Positions 28,553-36,656 of a stretch of 36,656 nucleotides of DNA are shown here, in pieces. The first letter of the stretch is position 1; the number at the start of each line of letters is the position of its first letter. Both the position numbers and the translations under genes were made by a program. Source of the DNA: a virus; IMG/VR virus record IMGVR_UViG_3300043419_000216, positions 1 to 36,656 of that record; one strand, 5' to 3'. Below the pieces are notes generated by a model. The model was not told the origin of the DNA and made no database searches. It was given only the letters and a program-made list of their open reading frames with translations.

Positions 28553-30602
28553 CTTATCAAGGGTGTTTGGCGGGCCGTGGTCGCCGCCTCCAGAAAAGCC
28601 ACTTGCCTCTCCAGATCAACAACTGATTGACGCCATCAGAAACGCTGGTCTTGAGCCGCCAGATCAGGTGATTTTTGACGGCAAGATTCACCGATTCAAA
28701 ACCGGCACCAAAGGCAGCGCAAGCAAAGGCGGCGACAAGTCCGGCTGGTACGTTGTATTTGGCGACGGTATCCCTGCTGGTCGCTTTGGATGCTGGCGCA
28801 TGGGGTTTGAATCTCCTTGGCGTGCCGATATCGGCAGGAAGTTTTCTGCCGTAGAAGAAATGGCGCATGTTAAGCGCATGGCAGAAGCCAAGGCTCTTAG
28901 AGACGCTGCGCTAGACAAGCAGCACGAAGTCGCAGAAAGCATCGTCGATACGATCTGGAGCCAAGCATCTCCAGCCAACGCAGAGCATCCATATCTCAAG
29001 CGCAAGGGGATTCAGTCGCACGGCGCTCGCATCACTGGCGACGGGAGGCTGATGCTGCCTCTGTTTGGCCATGACGGGACATTGTGTTCTTTGCAGTACA
29101 TCGACAATGAAGGCGGCAAACTCTATCACCCAGGCGCAGAAGCCGGTGGCAAGTTCTGGATGGTCGGGACAATGGACGAACCCGGCACGTTATACGTTGC
29201 CGAAGGTTTTGCCACAGCCGCCACAATCCATGAGACAACCGGCAGGCCGTGCATCGTTTCGTACAGCGCCAGCAGCCTGGTGCCAGTGACCGCCAGCCTG
29301 CGCGAGATGTATGGCAACACGCAGGACATCGTTATCGTAGCCGACCACGACAAGCATGGCGTGGGCCAGAAGTATGCCGACCAAGCCAGCGCAAAATACG
29401 GCGTCCGCGTTGTCATGCCTCCCATCGAAGGCATGGACGCTAACGACTACAAACAAGCCGGGCACGATCTCACAAGCCTGCTGGTGCAGCAAACCGGAAC
29501 TGCGGTAATCGACAAACTGCAAGTCGTCTTTGGCGATCAACTCGGTAGTGACTACGAAGCTCCAGACGAACTGGTCGAAGGCCTGATGACCATTGGCAGC
29601 TCGGTGGTGGTCTACGGCGACAGCAACTCAGGCAAGACATTCTGGGCACTGTCAGTGGCAACAGCAATTGCCAATGGAACAGACTGCTACGGACGCAAGA
29701 CCGATCCCGGCCTAGTTGTCTACTTGGCCAGCGAAGCACCAGCAAGCATCAGATCTAGGATGCAAGCCATCAAGAAATTCTACGGATGCAGCCTGGAAAA
29801 CCTTGCAATGGTGCCGGTTCCAATGAACTTCTACACCGGGCCTCAAGACGCCCACGACGTCATCGAAATGGTTCGATCAGTAGAACAGATCAAAGGCAAA
29901 CCCGTCCGACTTATCATCGGAGACACACTCGCCAGGATGAGCGCAGGAGCCAACGAGAACAGCGGCGAGGACATGGGGCCAGTTATGGCCAGATTCGATC
30001 AGGTAGCTACCGCCACCGGAGCCGCCATGATGATCATTCACCACAACGGCAAGGACGCCGCTCGAGGCGCTCGAGGATGGTCAGGCATCCGCGCACACAT
30101 CGACACAGAAATAGAAGTCACAGAAAAAGAAGGCGTTCGATCCGTCTCTGTCACCAAGCAAAGAGAATTGCCAAGCAAAGGAGAAACAATATATTTCAAA
30201 CTTGAAGTCATTGAAATGGGAACCACAAAATTCGGAGGCGCTGCAACTACTTGCGTGGCCGTTCCAGACCTTGAATCAGAAACAAATAAACCTCACAAGA
30301 AACCAACAAAACACGACGAAAACACAAGAACATTTGAAAGAGCATGGTGGGCATCAGGTGCAGAAGAACGCGACGGCATGCCTTATGTCTCCAGATCAGC
30401 ATTGCGTGATCTTTTAATTAAAGACGGCAACGCAGAACGAACCGCAAAGAATAAAACTGAATCCTCCAGATCAGATAGCTTGGTCGGACAACTCATCAAC
30501 TCGGACACCATCGAACCCTACGAACACGGCTGGATCGTCTCCAACAAGGTGCAATCCAGCGCCATGATCATGCAGAAAACAGGCCGACAGAAACGCCCCT
30601 AA
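28545..30602 (+). CDS. Toprim primase / RepA-like helicase
   Basis: A 685-residue two-part protein. Residues about 130-310 form the primase: HPYLKRKGI, RLMLPLFGHDGTLCSLQYI, TLYVAEGFATAATIHE (catalytic E220), and IVIVADHDKHGVGQ (D267, D269), followed by GMDANDY. From 340 to about 590 lies a RepA/AAA_25-type ATPase: Walker A YGDSNSGKT (357-365), Walker B LIIGDTLARM (456-465) and IIHHNGKD...ARGWSG (498-513). No zinc-binding CHC2 head is seen. Residues 590-685 are a charged tail. It would prime and unwind for host polymerase. Its stop codon lies in the first repeat unit of the candidate origin. Confidence 0.92.
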   Translation: MADLSRVFGGPWSPPPEKPLASPDQQLIDAIRNAGLEPPDQVIFDGKIHRFKTGTKGSASKGGDKSGWYVVFGDGIPAGRFGCWRMGFESPWRADIGRKFSAVEEMAHVKRMAEAKALRDAALDKQHEVAESIVDTIWSQASPANAEHPYLKRKGIQSHGARITGDGRLMLPLFGHDGTLCSLQYIDNEGGKLYHPGAEAGGKFWMVGTMDEPGTLYVAEGFATAATIHETTGRPCIVSYSASSLVPVTASLREMYGNTQDIVIVADHDKHGVGQKYADQASAKYGVRVVMPPIEGMDANDYKQAGHDLTSLLVQQTGTAVIDKLQVVFGDQLGSDYEAPDELVEGLMTIGSSVVVYGDSNSGKTFWALSVATAIANGTDCYGRKTDPGLVVYLASEAPASIRSRMQAIKKFYGCSLENLAMVPVPMNFYTGPQDAHDVIEMVRSVEQIKGKPVRLIIGDTLARMSAGANENSGEDMGPVMARFDQVATATGAAMMIIHHNGKDAARGARGWSGIRAHIDTEIEVTEKEGVRSVSVTKQRELPSKGETIYFKLEVIEMGTTKFGGAATTCVAVPDLESETNKPHKKPTKHDENTRTFERAWWASGAEERDGMPYVSRSALRDLLIKDGNAERTAKNKTESSRSDSLVGQLINSDTIEPYEHGWIVSNKVQSSAMIMQKTGRQKRP

Positions 30603-30669
30603 ACGCCCCTAAACGCCCCCAGGGGCAAAAGGGGCAGCAGGGGCAAAAGCCCGGAAAAACGCCCCTCCC

Positions 30670-30697
30670 TGCCCCTATACCCTAGAGGGTAGGGGCA
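30670..30697. other. Imperfect hairpin in the candidate origin
   Basis: TGCCCC (30670-30675) pairs with GGGGCA (30692-30697), and TACCCT pairs with AGGGTA, with a two-base bulge and a short AG loop. Twelve base pairs in total. It could extrude as a cruciform or form a terminator-like stem, but no T-run follows. Confidence 0.7.
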
Positions 30698-30732
30698 GAG
30701 GGGCACCGGGATGCGGGGAAAACGGGGCAAAG

Positions 30733-30741
30733 TTATCCACA
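30733..30741 (+). other. Consensus DnaA box TTATCCACA
   Basis: TTATCCACA is the strongest-binding DnaA box sequence known from bacterial origins. Here it stands 30 bases before the DUF3310 gene and a few bases after the last GGGGCA unit. Only one perfect box is seen in this region. Host DnaA could help load the replisome. Confidence 0.7.
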
Positions 30742-30762
30742 GGAAAGTGAGGAACCACTAAC

Positions 30763-31002
30763 ATGACAAGTGATGCTAAGTTGACCGCCAACGACACCCA
30801 GGTCGGCGGGGATCACTACAAGCGTAAAGCAGTGCAGCCGTGGGATTTTATTGCCGCCAATAACCTCGGATATTTTGAAGGCAACATCGTAAAATATATT
30901 TCCAGATGGAGAGATAAAAACGGAATGGACGATTTACTCAAGGCTCGGCATTATTTGGATAAACTCATTGAGATTGAAAATGGCAAAAACTCCATCAGAT
31001 AA
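30763..31002 (+). CDS. DUF3310 (SaV-like) protein
   Basis: A 79-residue protein with the full DUF3310 pattern: QVGGDHYKRKAVQPWDFI, then NNLGYFEGNIVKYISRWRDK and DLLKARHYLDKLIE. This small helical family is common in phages and of uncertain function; it is often near nucleotide or replication genes. GAGGA lies nine bases before the ATG. The gene overlaps the small terminase by 23 bases and leads the packaging genes. Confidence 0.92.
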   Translation: MTSDAKLTANDTQVGGDHYKRKAVQPWDFIAANNLGYFEGNIVKYISRWRDKNGMDDLLKARHYLDKLIEIENGKNSIR

Positions 31003-31396
31003 AAAAAAGAAAGCCGTTGAATATATTCTCAACGCAGTTAGCAACGGTATTCCTCTGGCCCACGCAGTCAAAGACCAAAAGATCGGACTCAATACTTGGT
31101 ACGACTGGTGTAATGAGAGCGAAGAACTGGCCGGAGCCATCGCGCGTGCGCGTAAGGCTGGCCACGACGTTATCGCTACCGAAACGCTCAAAATCATCGA
31201 CGAGCAGCCGCCACTGACGCAGAACGGCGCAACGGATGCGGGCTTCGTTAGTTGGCAAAAAAATCGTGTCTGGACACGCATGCAACTGCTGGCCAAGTGG
31301 GATCCAAAGCGCTATGGAGACAAACTTGAACTGTCTGGCGACCCTGACCGCCCGCTGGCCATCCAGAAGATCGAACGCGTGGTGGTCGATAAGTGA
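30980..31396 (+). CDS. Terminase small subunit, Sf6 gp1-like
   Basis: The ATG at 30980 begins MAKTPSDKKKKAVEYILNAV (138 residues); an upstream TTG frame is less likely. An HTH unit follows (NGIPLAHAVKDQKIGLNTWY, then DWCNESEELAGAIARARKAG), then a helix ETLKIIDE and the family C-terminal part RVWTRMQLLAKWDPKRYGDK. Sf6 gp1 has 140 residues and binds pac as an octamer. It partners the large subunit at 31393, which overlaps by four bases. Packaging likely starts at a site in or near this gene. Confidence 0.9.
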   Translation: MAKTPSDKKKKAVEYILNAVSNGIPLAHAVKDQKIGLNTWYDWCNESEELAGAIARARKAGHDVIATETLKIIDEQPPLTQNGATDAGFVSWQKNRVWTRMQLLAKWDPKRYGDKLELSGDPDRPLAIQKIERVVVDK

Positions 31397-32616
31397 CAAC
31401 CCTACGCATTGAGACTCCGAAGTGGGCTGTTCCTCTGCTTGAGCCTGCACGGTATAAAGGCGCGTTTGGTGGCCGTGGCTCTGGCAAGTCTCACTTCTTT
31501 GCCGAGGCCGTCATCGAGGCGCATCTCATGGATGCCAAGCGCCGCACCGTCTGCGTGCGCGAAGTTCAGAAGTCTTTGGCTCAGTCCGTCAAACGCCTGC
31601 TTGAACTCAAGATCGAACAACTCAACGCTGGCGCATACTTTGAAGTCCAAGAAGCCGTTATCAAGTCCAAGCGCGGCGACGGAATGATCATTTTCCAGGG
31701 CATGCAGAACCACACCGCTGACTCAATCAAGTCCCTTGAGGGCTACGACTGCGCTTGGGTCGAAGAAGCACAAAGCCTGAGCCAGCGTAGTCTGGACTTG
31801 CTGCGACCAACCATCCGTAAGCCTGGCTCAGAACTCTGGTTCACTTGGAACCCAAGCCAAGAGAGTGACCCTGTAGATCACCTCCTGCGCGGCCCTAAAC
31901 CGCCTCCAGATGCTTGCGTCATCCAAGTCAACTGGCAAGACAACCCGTGGTTCCCTGGCGTTCTGCGGGACGAAATGGAGTACGACCGCGACCGAGATCC
32001 GGACAAGTACGCCAACGTTTGGCAAGGAGCTTACCTTCGCAACTCCCAAGCCAGAGTATTTCGCAACTGGCGAATTGAGGAATTCGACGCACCGCCAAAC
32101 GCTATCCACCGGCTCGGCGCAGACTGGGGATTTGCAATCGACCCGACAGTTTTGGTGCGCTGCCACATTGTCGGACGAAAGCTATTTATCGACCACGAGG
32201 CCTACATGGTGGGATGTGAGATCACCGCCACGCCTGACCTGTTCATGACCGTCCCGGAGGCCGAGAAATGGCCCATCGTTGCAGATTCAGCGAGACCGGA
32301 AACGATCAGCCACATGCGGAGGCACGGATTTCCGAAGATTATGGGTGCAATCAAAGGGCCAAAAAGTCTTCAAGAAGGCATAGAATGGCTAAAATCCTAC
32401 GAAATCATCGTTCACCCTCGATGCAAGCACGCTATTGACGAGTTGACCTTGTACAGCTACAAGACCGATCCGCTGACAGGACAAGTTCTTCCGGTCTTGC
32501 AAGATACAAAAAACCATGTTATTGACGCTTTAAGGTATGCTTGCGAAGGCGTCCGTCGGGCTGCTCCGCCTAAAGCTATTGACTTCAGGCCAATGCCTAC
32601 GATCAATCGCTGGTAA
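31393..32616 (+). CDS. Terminase large subunit (Terminase_3 / Sf6 gp2-like)
   Basis: A 407-residue protein with a GTG start. ATPase: Walker A GGRGSGKS (26-33), Walker B CAWVEEAQ (120-127) and coupling motif FTWNPSQ (149-155). Nuclease: D243 (GADWGF), D297 (VADSAR) and D377 (NHVIDALRY). The length is a little under Sf6 gp2 (470). It cuts concatemeric DNA and pumps it into the procapsid through the portal encoded next. Headful packaging would fit the circular assembly. All key residues are present. Confidence 0.94.
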   Translation: MTTLRIETPKWAVPLLEPARYKGAFGGRGSGKSHFFAEAVIEAHLMDAKRRTVCVREVQKSLAQSVKRLLELKIEQLNAGAYFEVQEAVIKSKRGDGMIIFQGMQNHTADSIKSLEGYDCAWVEEAQSLSQRSLDLLRPTIRKPGSELWFTWNPSQESDPVDHLLRGPKPPPDACVIQVNWQDNPWFPGVLRDEMEYDRDRDPDKYANVWQGAYLRNSQARVFRNWRIEEFDAPPNAIHRLGADWGFAIDPTVLVRCHIVGRKLFIDHEAYMVGCEITATPDLFMTVPEAEKWPIVADSARPETISHMRRHGFPKIMGAIKGPKSLQEGIEWLKSYEIIVHPRCKHAIDELTLYSYKTDPLTGQVLPVLQDTKNHVIDALRYACEGVRRAAPPKAIDFRPMPTINRW

Positions 32617-32627
32617 ACAGGAACTCT

Positions 32628-35009
32628 ATGGCCAGAATCTCAAATGAACAGCGGTTACATAACCTCCATGCTGAGGCGCTGGCCGAGTTCGACAAAGTGC
32701 AGTCCGCTCTGCGAGACGAACGACTTCAGTGTCTGCAAGATCGGCGTTTTTACAGTATTTCCGGCGCTCAGTGGGAAGGCCCACTGTGGGATCAGTACGA
32801 AAACAAACCGAAGTTTGAAGTCAACAAGATCCACATGGCGGTCATTCGGATCATCAACGAATACCGAAACAACCGCGTCACGGTCGATTTTGTCAGCAAG
32901 GAGGGCTCTGAGTACGACAAACTCTCAGACACGCTTGATGGACTGTACCGCGCCGACGAGCAGGACTCCGTAGCATCCGAAGCCTACGACAATGCCTTTG
33001 AAGAAGCCGTCGGTGGTGGATTCGGTGCCTGGCGGCTGCGTACAGAGTACGAAGATGATGAGGATGACGAGAACGAAAAGCAGCGGATCTGCATTGAGCC
33101 GATCTTTGATGCCGACTCGTCCGTGTTCTTTGACCTTCAAGCTAAGCGCCAAGATAAATCAGACGCCAAATTTTGCTATGTCCTCACTGCGATGACCAGA
33201 GACGCCTACCGCGAGGCGTATGAGGACGACCCGACAACCTGGCCCAAGACCGTCCACCAGTATGAATTCGATTGGATGACGCCCGACGTCGTTTTCATCG
33301 CTGAGTATTACCGGGTCGAAGAAGTCAACGAAACAATTCGCATCTTCCAGCGCATTGACGGCGAAGAAGAACGATACCGCCGAGAGGACTTTGAGAACGA
33401 CGAGACGCTTGAGGACACTCTCGCGGCTATCGGCACAGTCGAAGTGCGCCAGAAGCGTGTCAAGCGTCGCAAGGTTCGCAAGTACATCATGAGCGGCGGA
33501 CGCGTTCTTGAGGATTGCGGCTATATCGCAGGCAAGAACATTCCTATCGTGCCGACCTACGGCAAGCGCTGGTTTGTGGATAACATCGAACGCTGCATGG
33601 GCCACGTTCGCCTGGCCAAAGACGCTCAGCGCCTTCGCAATATGCAGTTGTCAAAGCTCGGTGAGATTGCTGCACTGTCCAGCGTCGAAAAGCCCATCCT
33701 GACCCCTGAGCAGGTCGCTGGGCACCAATTGATGTGGGCAGAGGACAACATCAAGGATTACCCGTACTTGCTGATCAATCCTGTCACTTCGGCAGATGGA
33801 TCAATGCAGGTAAGTCCGCCTGTCGGCTATACGCGCTCGCCTGCCATCCCGCCCGCTCTGGCCGGAATCATCTCGGTTACTGAGCAGGACATGAAGGACG
33901 TTCTTGGCAATCAAGAACAGGGTGACAAGATTGTCAGCAACATCAGCGGCAAAGCCGTAGAGATGATCCAGCAGCGGCTGGATATGCAGACGTTCATCTA
34001 TATGTCCAACTTCGCCAAGGCCATGAAACGCTGCGGCGAGATTTGGCTTTCAATGGCGCAGGAAATCTACGTTGAAGAAGGCCGCAGCATGAAGGCCGTC
34101 AACGAAAACGGGGACGTATCATCAGTCGAACTGATGAAGCCTGCGATCAACACAAACGGCGAGATGGAGTACGAGAACGATATCTCGTCTGCTAATTTTG
34201 ACGTTGACGTTCAGGTTGGCCCGACCAGCCAATCCAAGCGAGCAGCAACCGTAAAAGCATTGACCGGCATGCTGGCCATTACAACTGACCCTGAGACCCA
34301 GCAGGTTCTGCAAGCAATGGCGATGATGAACATGGAAGGCGAAGGTATCTCCGATGTCCGGGACTTTTTCCGCAAGAAACTTCTGAAACTTGGCGTCATC
34401 AAGCCAACTGATGAAGAGGCGCAGCAGTTGATGATTGAAATTCAGGGTCAGCCGCAAGACCCCAATACAATCTTCTTGCAAGCCGCTGCTGAAGAGGCTG
34501 TTGCCAAGGCAGCTAAGGCTAGAGCAGACACGGTTCTTACAGTTGCCAAAGCCGAAGAAACACAAGCCAAAACGCTTGAAACAATGTCCAAGATTGGCGG
34601 AGAAGTCACAATTACGGCGCAGCCGGAGACATCATCCCCCACCGGCCAATCTCAAGCGCAGCCTGCGCCAATGAACGATAATTCTGACATTGAGCGGATG
34701 AAGATGGAGCTTGAGCTTGAATCTTTGCGAGCAGACACTGCAATCAAAATTGCAAAGCTTGCAGACATGGAATCTCAAATTGTAAAAACCAGAGAAGAAA
34801 GTCAGTCAACTGTTGCCATGACTGAGGCCATGCAAGCTATGCGTGAGATGATGCAGAGCCTGAACAACGCAGGAAATGGCTTGAAAGAATCTCTTGAAAG
34901 TATGTCAAGATCAAGCAAAGAAACAGCAGACAAGGCCGTCGCAGCAATCAAACGCCCAAAGCGGATTATCCGTGAGAATGGCAAAATCGTAGGCATTGAA
35001 ACGGAGTAA
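32628..35009 (+). CDS. Portal protein, P22 gp1-like
   Basis: A 793-residue protein (P22 gp1: 725) following the terminase after 11 bases, with CAGGAA before the ATG. Features of the P22 portal family: early WEGPLWDQYENKPKFEVNKI, then RIINEYRNNRVTVDFVSKEG, acidic DDEDDENEK, and IPIVPTYGKRWFVDNIERCM. Residues about 620-793 form a long Ala/Glu/Lys coiled coil, the barrel-like C-terminal extension seen in this family, here longer than usual. Portal dodecamers are the packaging channel and bind gp4. Confidence 0.92.
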   Translation: MARISNEQRLHNLHAEALAEFDKVQSALRDERLQCLQDRRFYSISGAQWEGPLWDQYENKPKFEVNKIHMAVIRIINEYRNNRVTVDFVSKEGSEYDKLSDTLDGLYRADEQDSVASEAYDNAFEEAVGGGFGAWRLRTEYEDDEDDENEKQRICIEPIFDADSSVFFDLQAKRQDKSDAKFCYVLTAMTRDAYREAYEDDPTTWPKTVHQYEFDWMTPDVVFIAEYYRVEEVNETIRIFQRIDGEEERYRREDFENDETLEDTLAAIGTVEVRQKRVKRRKVRKYIMSGGRVLEDCGYIAGKNIPIVPTYGKRWFVDNIERCMGHVRLAKDAQRLRNMQLSKLGEIAALSSVEKPILTPEQVAGHQLMWAEDNIKDYPYLLINPVTSADGSMQVSPPVGYTRSPAIPPALAGIISVTEQDMKDVLGNQEQGDKIVSNISGKAVEMIQQRLDMQTFIYMSNFAKAMKRCGEIWLSMAQEIYVEEGRSMKAVNENGDVSSVELMKPAINTNGEMEYENDISSANFDVDVQVGPTSQSKRAATVKALTGMLAITTDPETQQVLQAMAMMNMEGEGISDVRDFFRKKLLKLGVIKPTDEEAQQLMIEIQGQPQDPNTIFLQAAAEEAVAKAAKARADTVLTVAKAEETQAKTLETMSKIGGEVTITAQPETSSPTGQSQAQPAPMNDNSDIERMKMELELESLRADTAIKIAKLADMESQIVKTREESQSTVAMTEAMQAMREMMQSLNNAGNGLKESLESMSRSSKETADKAVAAIKRPKRIIRENGKIVGIETE

Positions 35010-35011
35010 TC

Positions 35012-35416
35012 ATGGCGAATGCCATTTATCCGAAGTACAAGGAAACTATCCTTGGCGCGGCGACTAACACGAACCTGTTGTCTGGCACGGTCAAGGTCGC
35101 GCTGGTCGATACGGGCGTCTACACCTACAGCGCGTCGGATCAATTCCTTACTTCGCTGACCGGCGTTGTTAGCACCGCGCAGACCATTGGTGCAACTAAG
35201 TCTGTGACCAACGGTGTCTTTGATGGTGGTGACGTTACTTTCCCAACTGTGACGGGCAACACGGTCGAGGCGCTGGTCATCTATGTTGACACTGGGTCTG
35301 CTGCGACATCTCCACTGGTGGCGTACATCGACACAAGCGTGACGGGCTTGCCTGTGACGCCTAATGGCGGGGACATCACGGTGACTTGGAACGCTTCCGG
35401 CATTTTTGCGCTGTAA
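35012..35416 (+). CDS. Conserved beta-rich virion protein, 134 residues
   Basis: ATG at 35012 lies two bases after the portal stop. The pattern MANAIYPKYKETILGAATNT, then GTVKVALVDTGVYTYSASDQ and a final GDITVTWNASGIFAL recurs in phage structural regions next to portal or fibre genes. It is probably a small beta-sandwich. No known function; possibly capsid decoration. First of five small genes inserted between portal and scaffold. Confidence 0.8.
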   Translation: MANAIYPKYKETILGAATNTNLLSGTVKVALVDTGVYTYSASDQFLTSLTGVVSTAQTIGATKSVTNGVFDGGDVTFPTVTGNTVEALVIYVDTGSAATSPLVAYIDTSVTGLPVTPNGGDITVTWNASGIFAL

Positions 35417-35427
35417 GGGGCTGAACC

Positions 35428-36096
35428 GTGGCTGATAACGTACCCATCACACCCGGCACTGGCGCGGATATCGCCACGGATCAGGTCACCGGAACGGGTG
35501 AACAGATCCAGTTGATGAAGCTCGCCATTAGTGCGGATGGCGACAGGACTCTGATCCCTGCGGATGCCAGCAATGGCATGCTAGTTGATGTCAGCCGGGT
35601 GCAGGGTCAGGTGCAGGTTGGCGATGGCACCAATCCAGTCTCTGTAGATACAGCAGGCACTGACGCCGAAACTAACGCCGTTAACCAGTTGCACACGCAG
35701 GCGAGGCTGTACGGGTTCAACGGCACGACTTGGGATCGTATTCGCAGCAGCGTATCCAATTGGAAGGCGGCGCAGTACACCACTGCTCAGACCGGCACGG
35801 CGCTTTGGACACCTGCGTCAACTAAAGCGGTCGTCATTACCTCGCTTCAGATTCAATCGGGCGGCACGACTGCCGGCACTTGCGTTTTGTGGTTCGGGGC
35901 CACCGGCGACACGACCTACACCCGAGGCACCGATGCCGCCGTGTTCGACGGCGAGTTCGTGCCGAGCGCAACGAACAAGCCCGGCGTGGTTATGACTTTT
36001 CCGACCCCGATCCGAGGGACGGCTGACTATGTGTTGCGCGTGACGACAACTGGATCCCAGACGGTGACGTTTACTGTCTGGGGCTATGAGATCTGA
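35428..36096 (+). CDS. Beta-rich virion protein, 222 residues
   Basis: A GTG start at 35428 after AAGGGGCTG. The N-terminus (MADNVPITPGTGADIATDQV) is a familiar opening of phage surface proteins, followed by QIQLMKLAISADGDRTLI. The rest, from about residue 105, is an alternating beta domain ending in SQTVTFTVWGYEI. It overlaps the next gene by TGATG. Its order after the 134-residue protein and composition suggest decoration or a fibre adaptor. Confidence 0.8.
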   Translation: MADNVPITPGTGADIATDQVTGTGEQIQLMKLAISADGDRTLIPADASNGMLVDVSRVQGQVQVGDGTNPVSVDTAGTDAETNAVNQLHTQARLYGFNGTTWDRIRSSVSNWKAAQYTTAQTGTALWTPASTKAVVITSLQIQSGGTTAGTCVLWFGATGDTTYTRGTDAAVFDGEFVPSATNKPGVVMTFPTPIRGTADYVLRVTTTGSQTVTFTVWGYEI

Positions 36097-36656
36097 TGGC
36101 GACAGATTTTTTCTTGCGCCCGCTGGCGTCATCTGTGGGTGGCGCAGGGGGTCGTGTTGCCAGCCAGATGCGCGGTCGAAGCACGACTAGTGCTATTACG
36201 ACAACGACCGCGAGCGGCACAAACATCCCCGTCACTGCGACCGCAGGAGGTCAGGCGCTTACATGGTTTACTGAGCCGATTACGGTACAGGTGACGATTC
36301 CTGCCACAGCAGGGCAGGTAACCCCTTTTATCAGGGCTTTTGAGTCCGTTGCGACAGTCAATGCTGGCGTGGCAATTACGATTGATCGGTGTGACAACTC
36401 AGGTACCGTCCTTAGTAATATTTTGACCACCGCTGCTATTGGCGCTGAGTTAGGGACATCTCAGGCAGTAAGGACTCTAAGTTACTCTGTAACCGCCACC
36501 ACAATGAACGTCGGTGAGCGCATCAAGTTCACTCTCAGGATCGTCAACGTCGGAACGATGGACGTGGGCACCGCCACGGTCATATATGACGGCCCCGCTG
36601 GATCCGCGTCTGGCGATACATTCATTCGCTTTGTGCCAAACATCATCACCGACGAA
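36096..36656 (+). CDS. Beta-rich probable virion protein, 5' part (gene crosses the circular join)
   Basis: The ATG at 36096 overlaps the stop of the 222-residue gene before it (TGATG). The frame is open for 187 codons to the window end and, on the circular map, continues at base 128 for 17 more codons, giving a 203-residue protein. The sequence is rich in Thr, Ala, Val and Gly with alternating hydrophobic residues, suggesting a beta-sandwich. It has no signal peptide or membrane segment. It belongs to a group of small beta-rich genes between portal and scaffold, so a decoration or virion-surface role is inferred. I do not recognise the family. Confidence 0.85.
   Translation, partial: MATDFFLRPLASSVGGAGGRVASQMRGRSTTSAITTTTASGTNIPVTATAGGQALTWFTEPITVQVTIPATAGQVTPFIRAFESVATVNAGVAITIDRCDNSGTVLSNILTTAAIGAELGTSQAVRTLSYSVTATTMNVGERIKFTLRIVNVGTMDVGTATVIYDGPAGSASGDTFIRFVPNIITDE
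36530..36656. repeat. Terminal overlap, right copy
   Basis: Exact copy of bases 1-127. It sits inside the gene starting at 36096, and the window ends on a complete codon (GAA). Continuing from base 128 keeps the frame open to a stop at 176-178. Reads spanning the join would confirm circularity; a depth step at both ends would instead support real terminal repeats. Confidence 0.93.

Larger units (their letters stand above)
30591..30741. other. Candidate replication origin: GC-rich iterons, hairpin and DnaA box
   Basis: AAACGCCCC(T/C) occurs three times in tandem at 30591-30620 and again at 30657-30666. GGGGCA occurs at 30622, 30631, 30640, 30692, 30700 and 30724. A 28-base hairpin lies at 30670-30697 and a perfect DnaA box at 30733-30741. 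The region is directly after the primase-helicase gene and has no coding capacity of note. Repeats, hairpin and DnaA box are seen; origin function is inferred. Confidence 0.6.

Overview
This window looks like a complete genome of a tailed phage with a short-tailed (podovirus) plan, closest in layout to the P22/Sf6 group. The last 127 bases (36530-36656) repeat the first 127 exactly, and one gene reads in frame across the join. The sequence is therefore best read as a circular assembly of 36,529 unique bases whose ends were cut inside a gene. Structural families recognised by sequence are an Sf6-type small terminase, large terminase, P22-type portal, acidic scaffold, P22-type coat protein, gp4-like and gp10-like tail proteins, a needle-like coiled-coil protein, three ejection-type proteins and two tailspikes with a shared head-binding domain. 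A GH108 muramidase with holins points to a Gram-negative host. Small accessory proteins of types I associate with phages of Burkholderiales/betaproteobacteria hint at such a host, but this is a weak inference. I see no integrase, CI-like repressor, DNA polymerase, RNA polymerase or tRNA, so the phage is probably virulent and relies on host polymerases.

Layout. A short divergent control region lies at about 28256-28369. From it one block runs rightward: a small HTH regulator, a Toprim primase/RepA-like helicase, a GC-rich repeat region with a consensus DnaA box (candidate replication origin, 30591-30741), DUF3310, the terminase pair, portal, and five small beta-rich proteins. It then crosses the circular join into scaffold, coat, tail completion and ejection proteins, tailspike 1, the lysis cassette and tailspike 2, ending at 18467. 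The other block runs leftward from 28255 to 18632. It is a tightly overlapping early operon of about 25 genes: a Sak4-like RecA-fold ATPase, a DUF669 ssDNA-binding-type protein, a Cas4-like Fe-S nuclease, an SF2 helicase with zinc ribbon, a winged-helix protein, MazG-like and VRR-NUC proteins, plus many small zinc, membrane and unknown proteins. The two blocks converge at 18468-18631.

How it fits together. The rightward primase-helicase probably opens and primes the origin for the host replisome. The leftward Sak4/DUF669/nuclease/helicase set probably handles recombination and the making of concatemers for headful packaging by the Sf6-type terminase. The late genes build the capsid, inject DNA and degrade surface polysaccharide. 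The most notable points are two paralogous tailspikes flanking the lysis cassette with a 12-codon remnant resembling the holin start after the second, a 10-bp GNRA-loop hairpin directly after the coat gene, the origin-like repeat array, a symmetric promoter pair built on a TTGCAA palindrome, and several very small genes in the early operon found only by reading the gaps.
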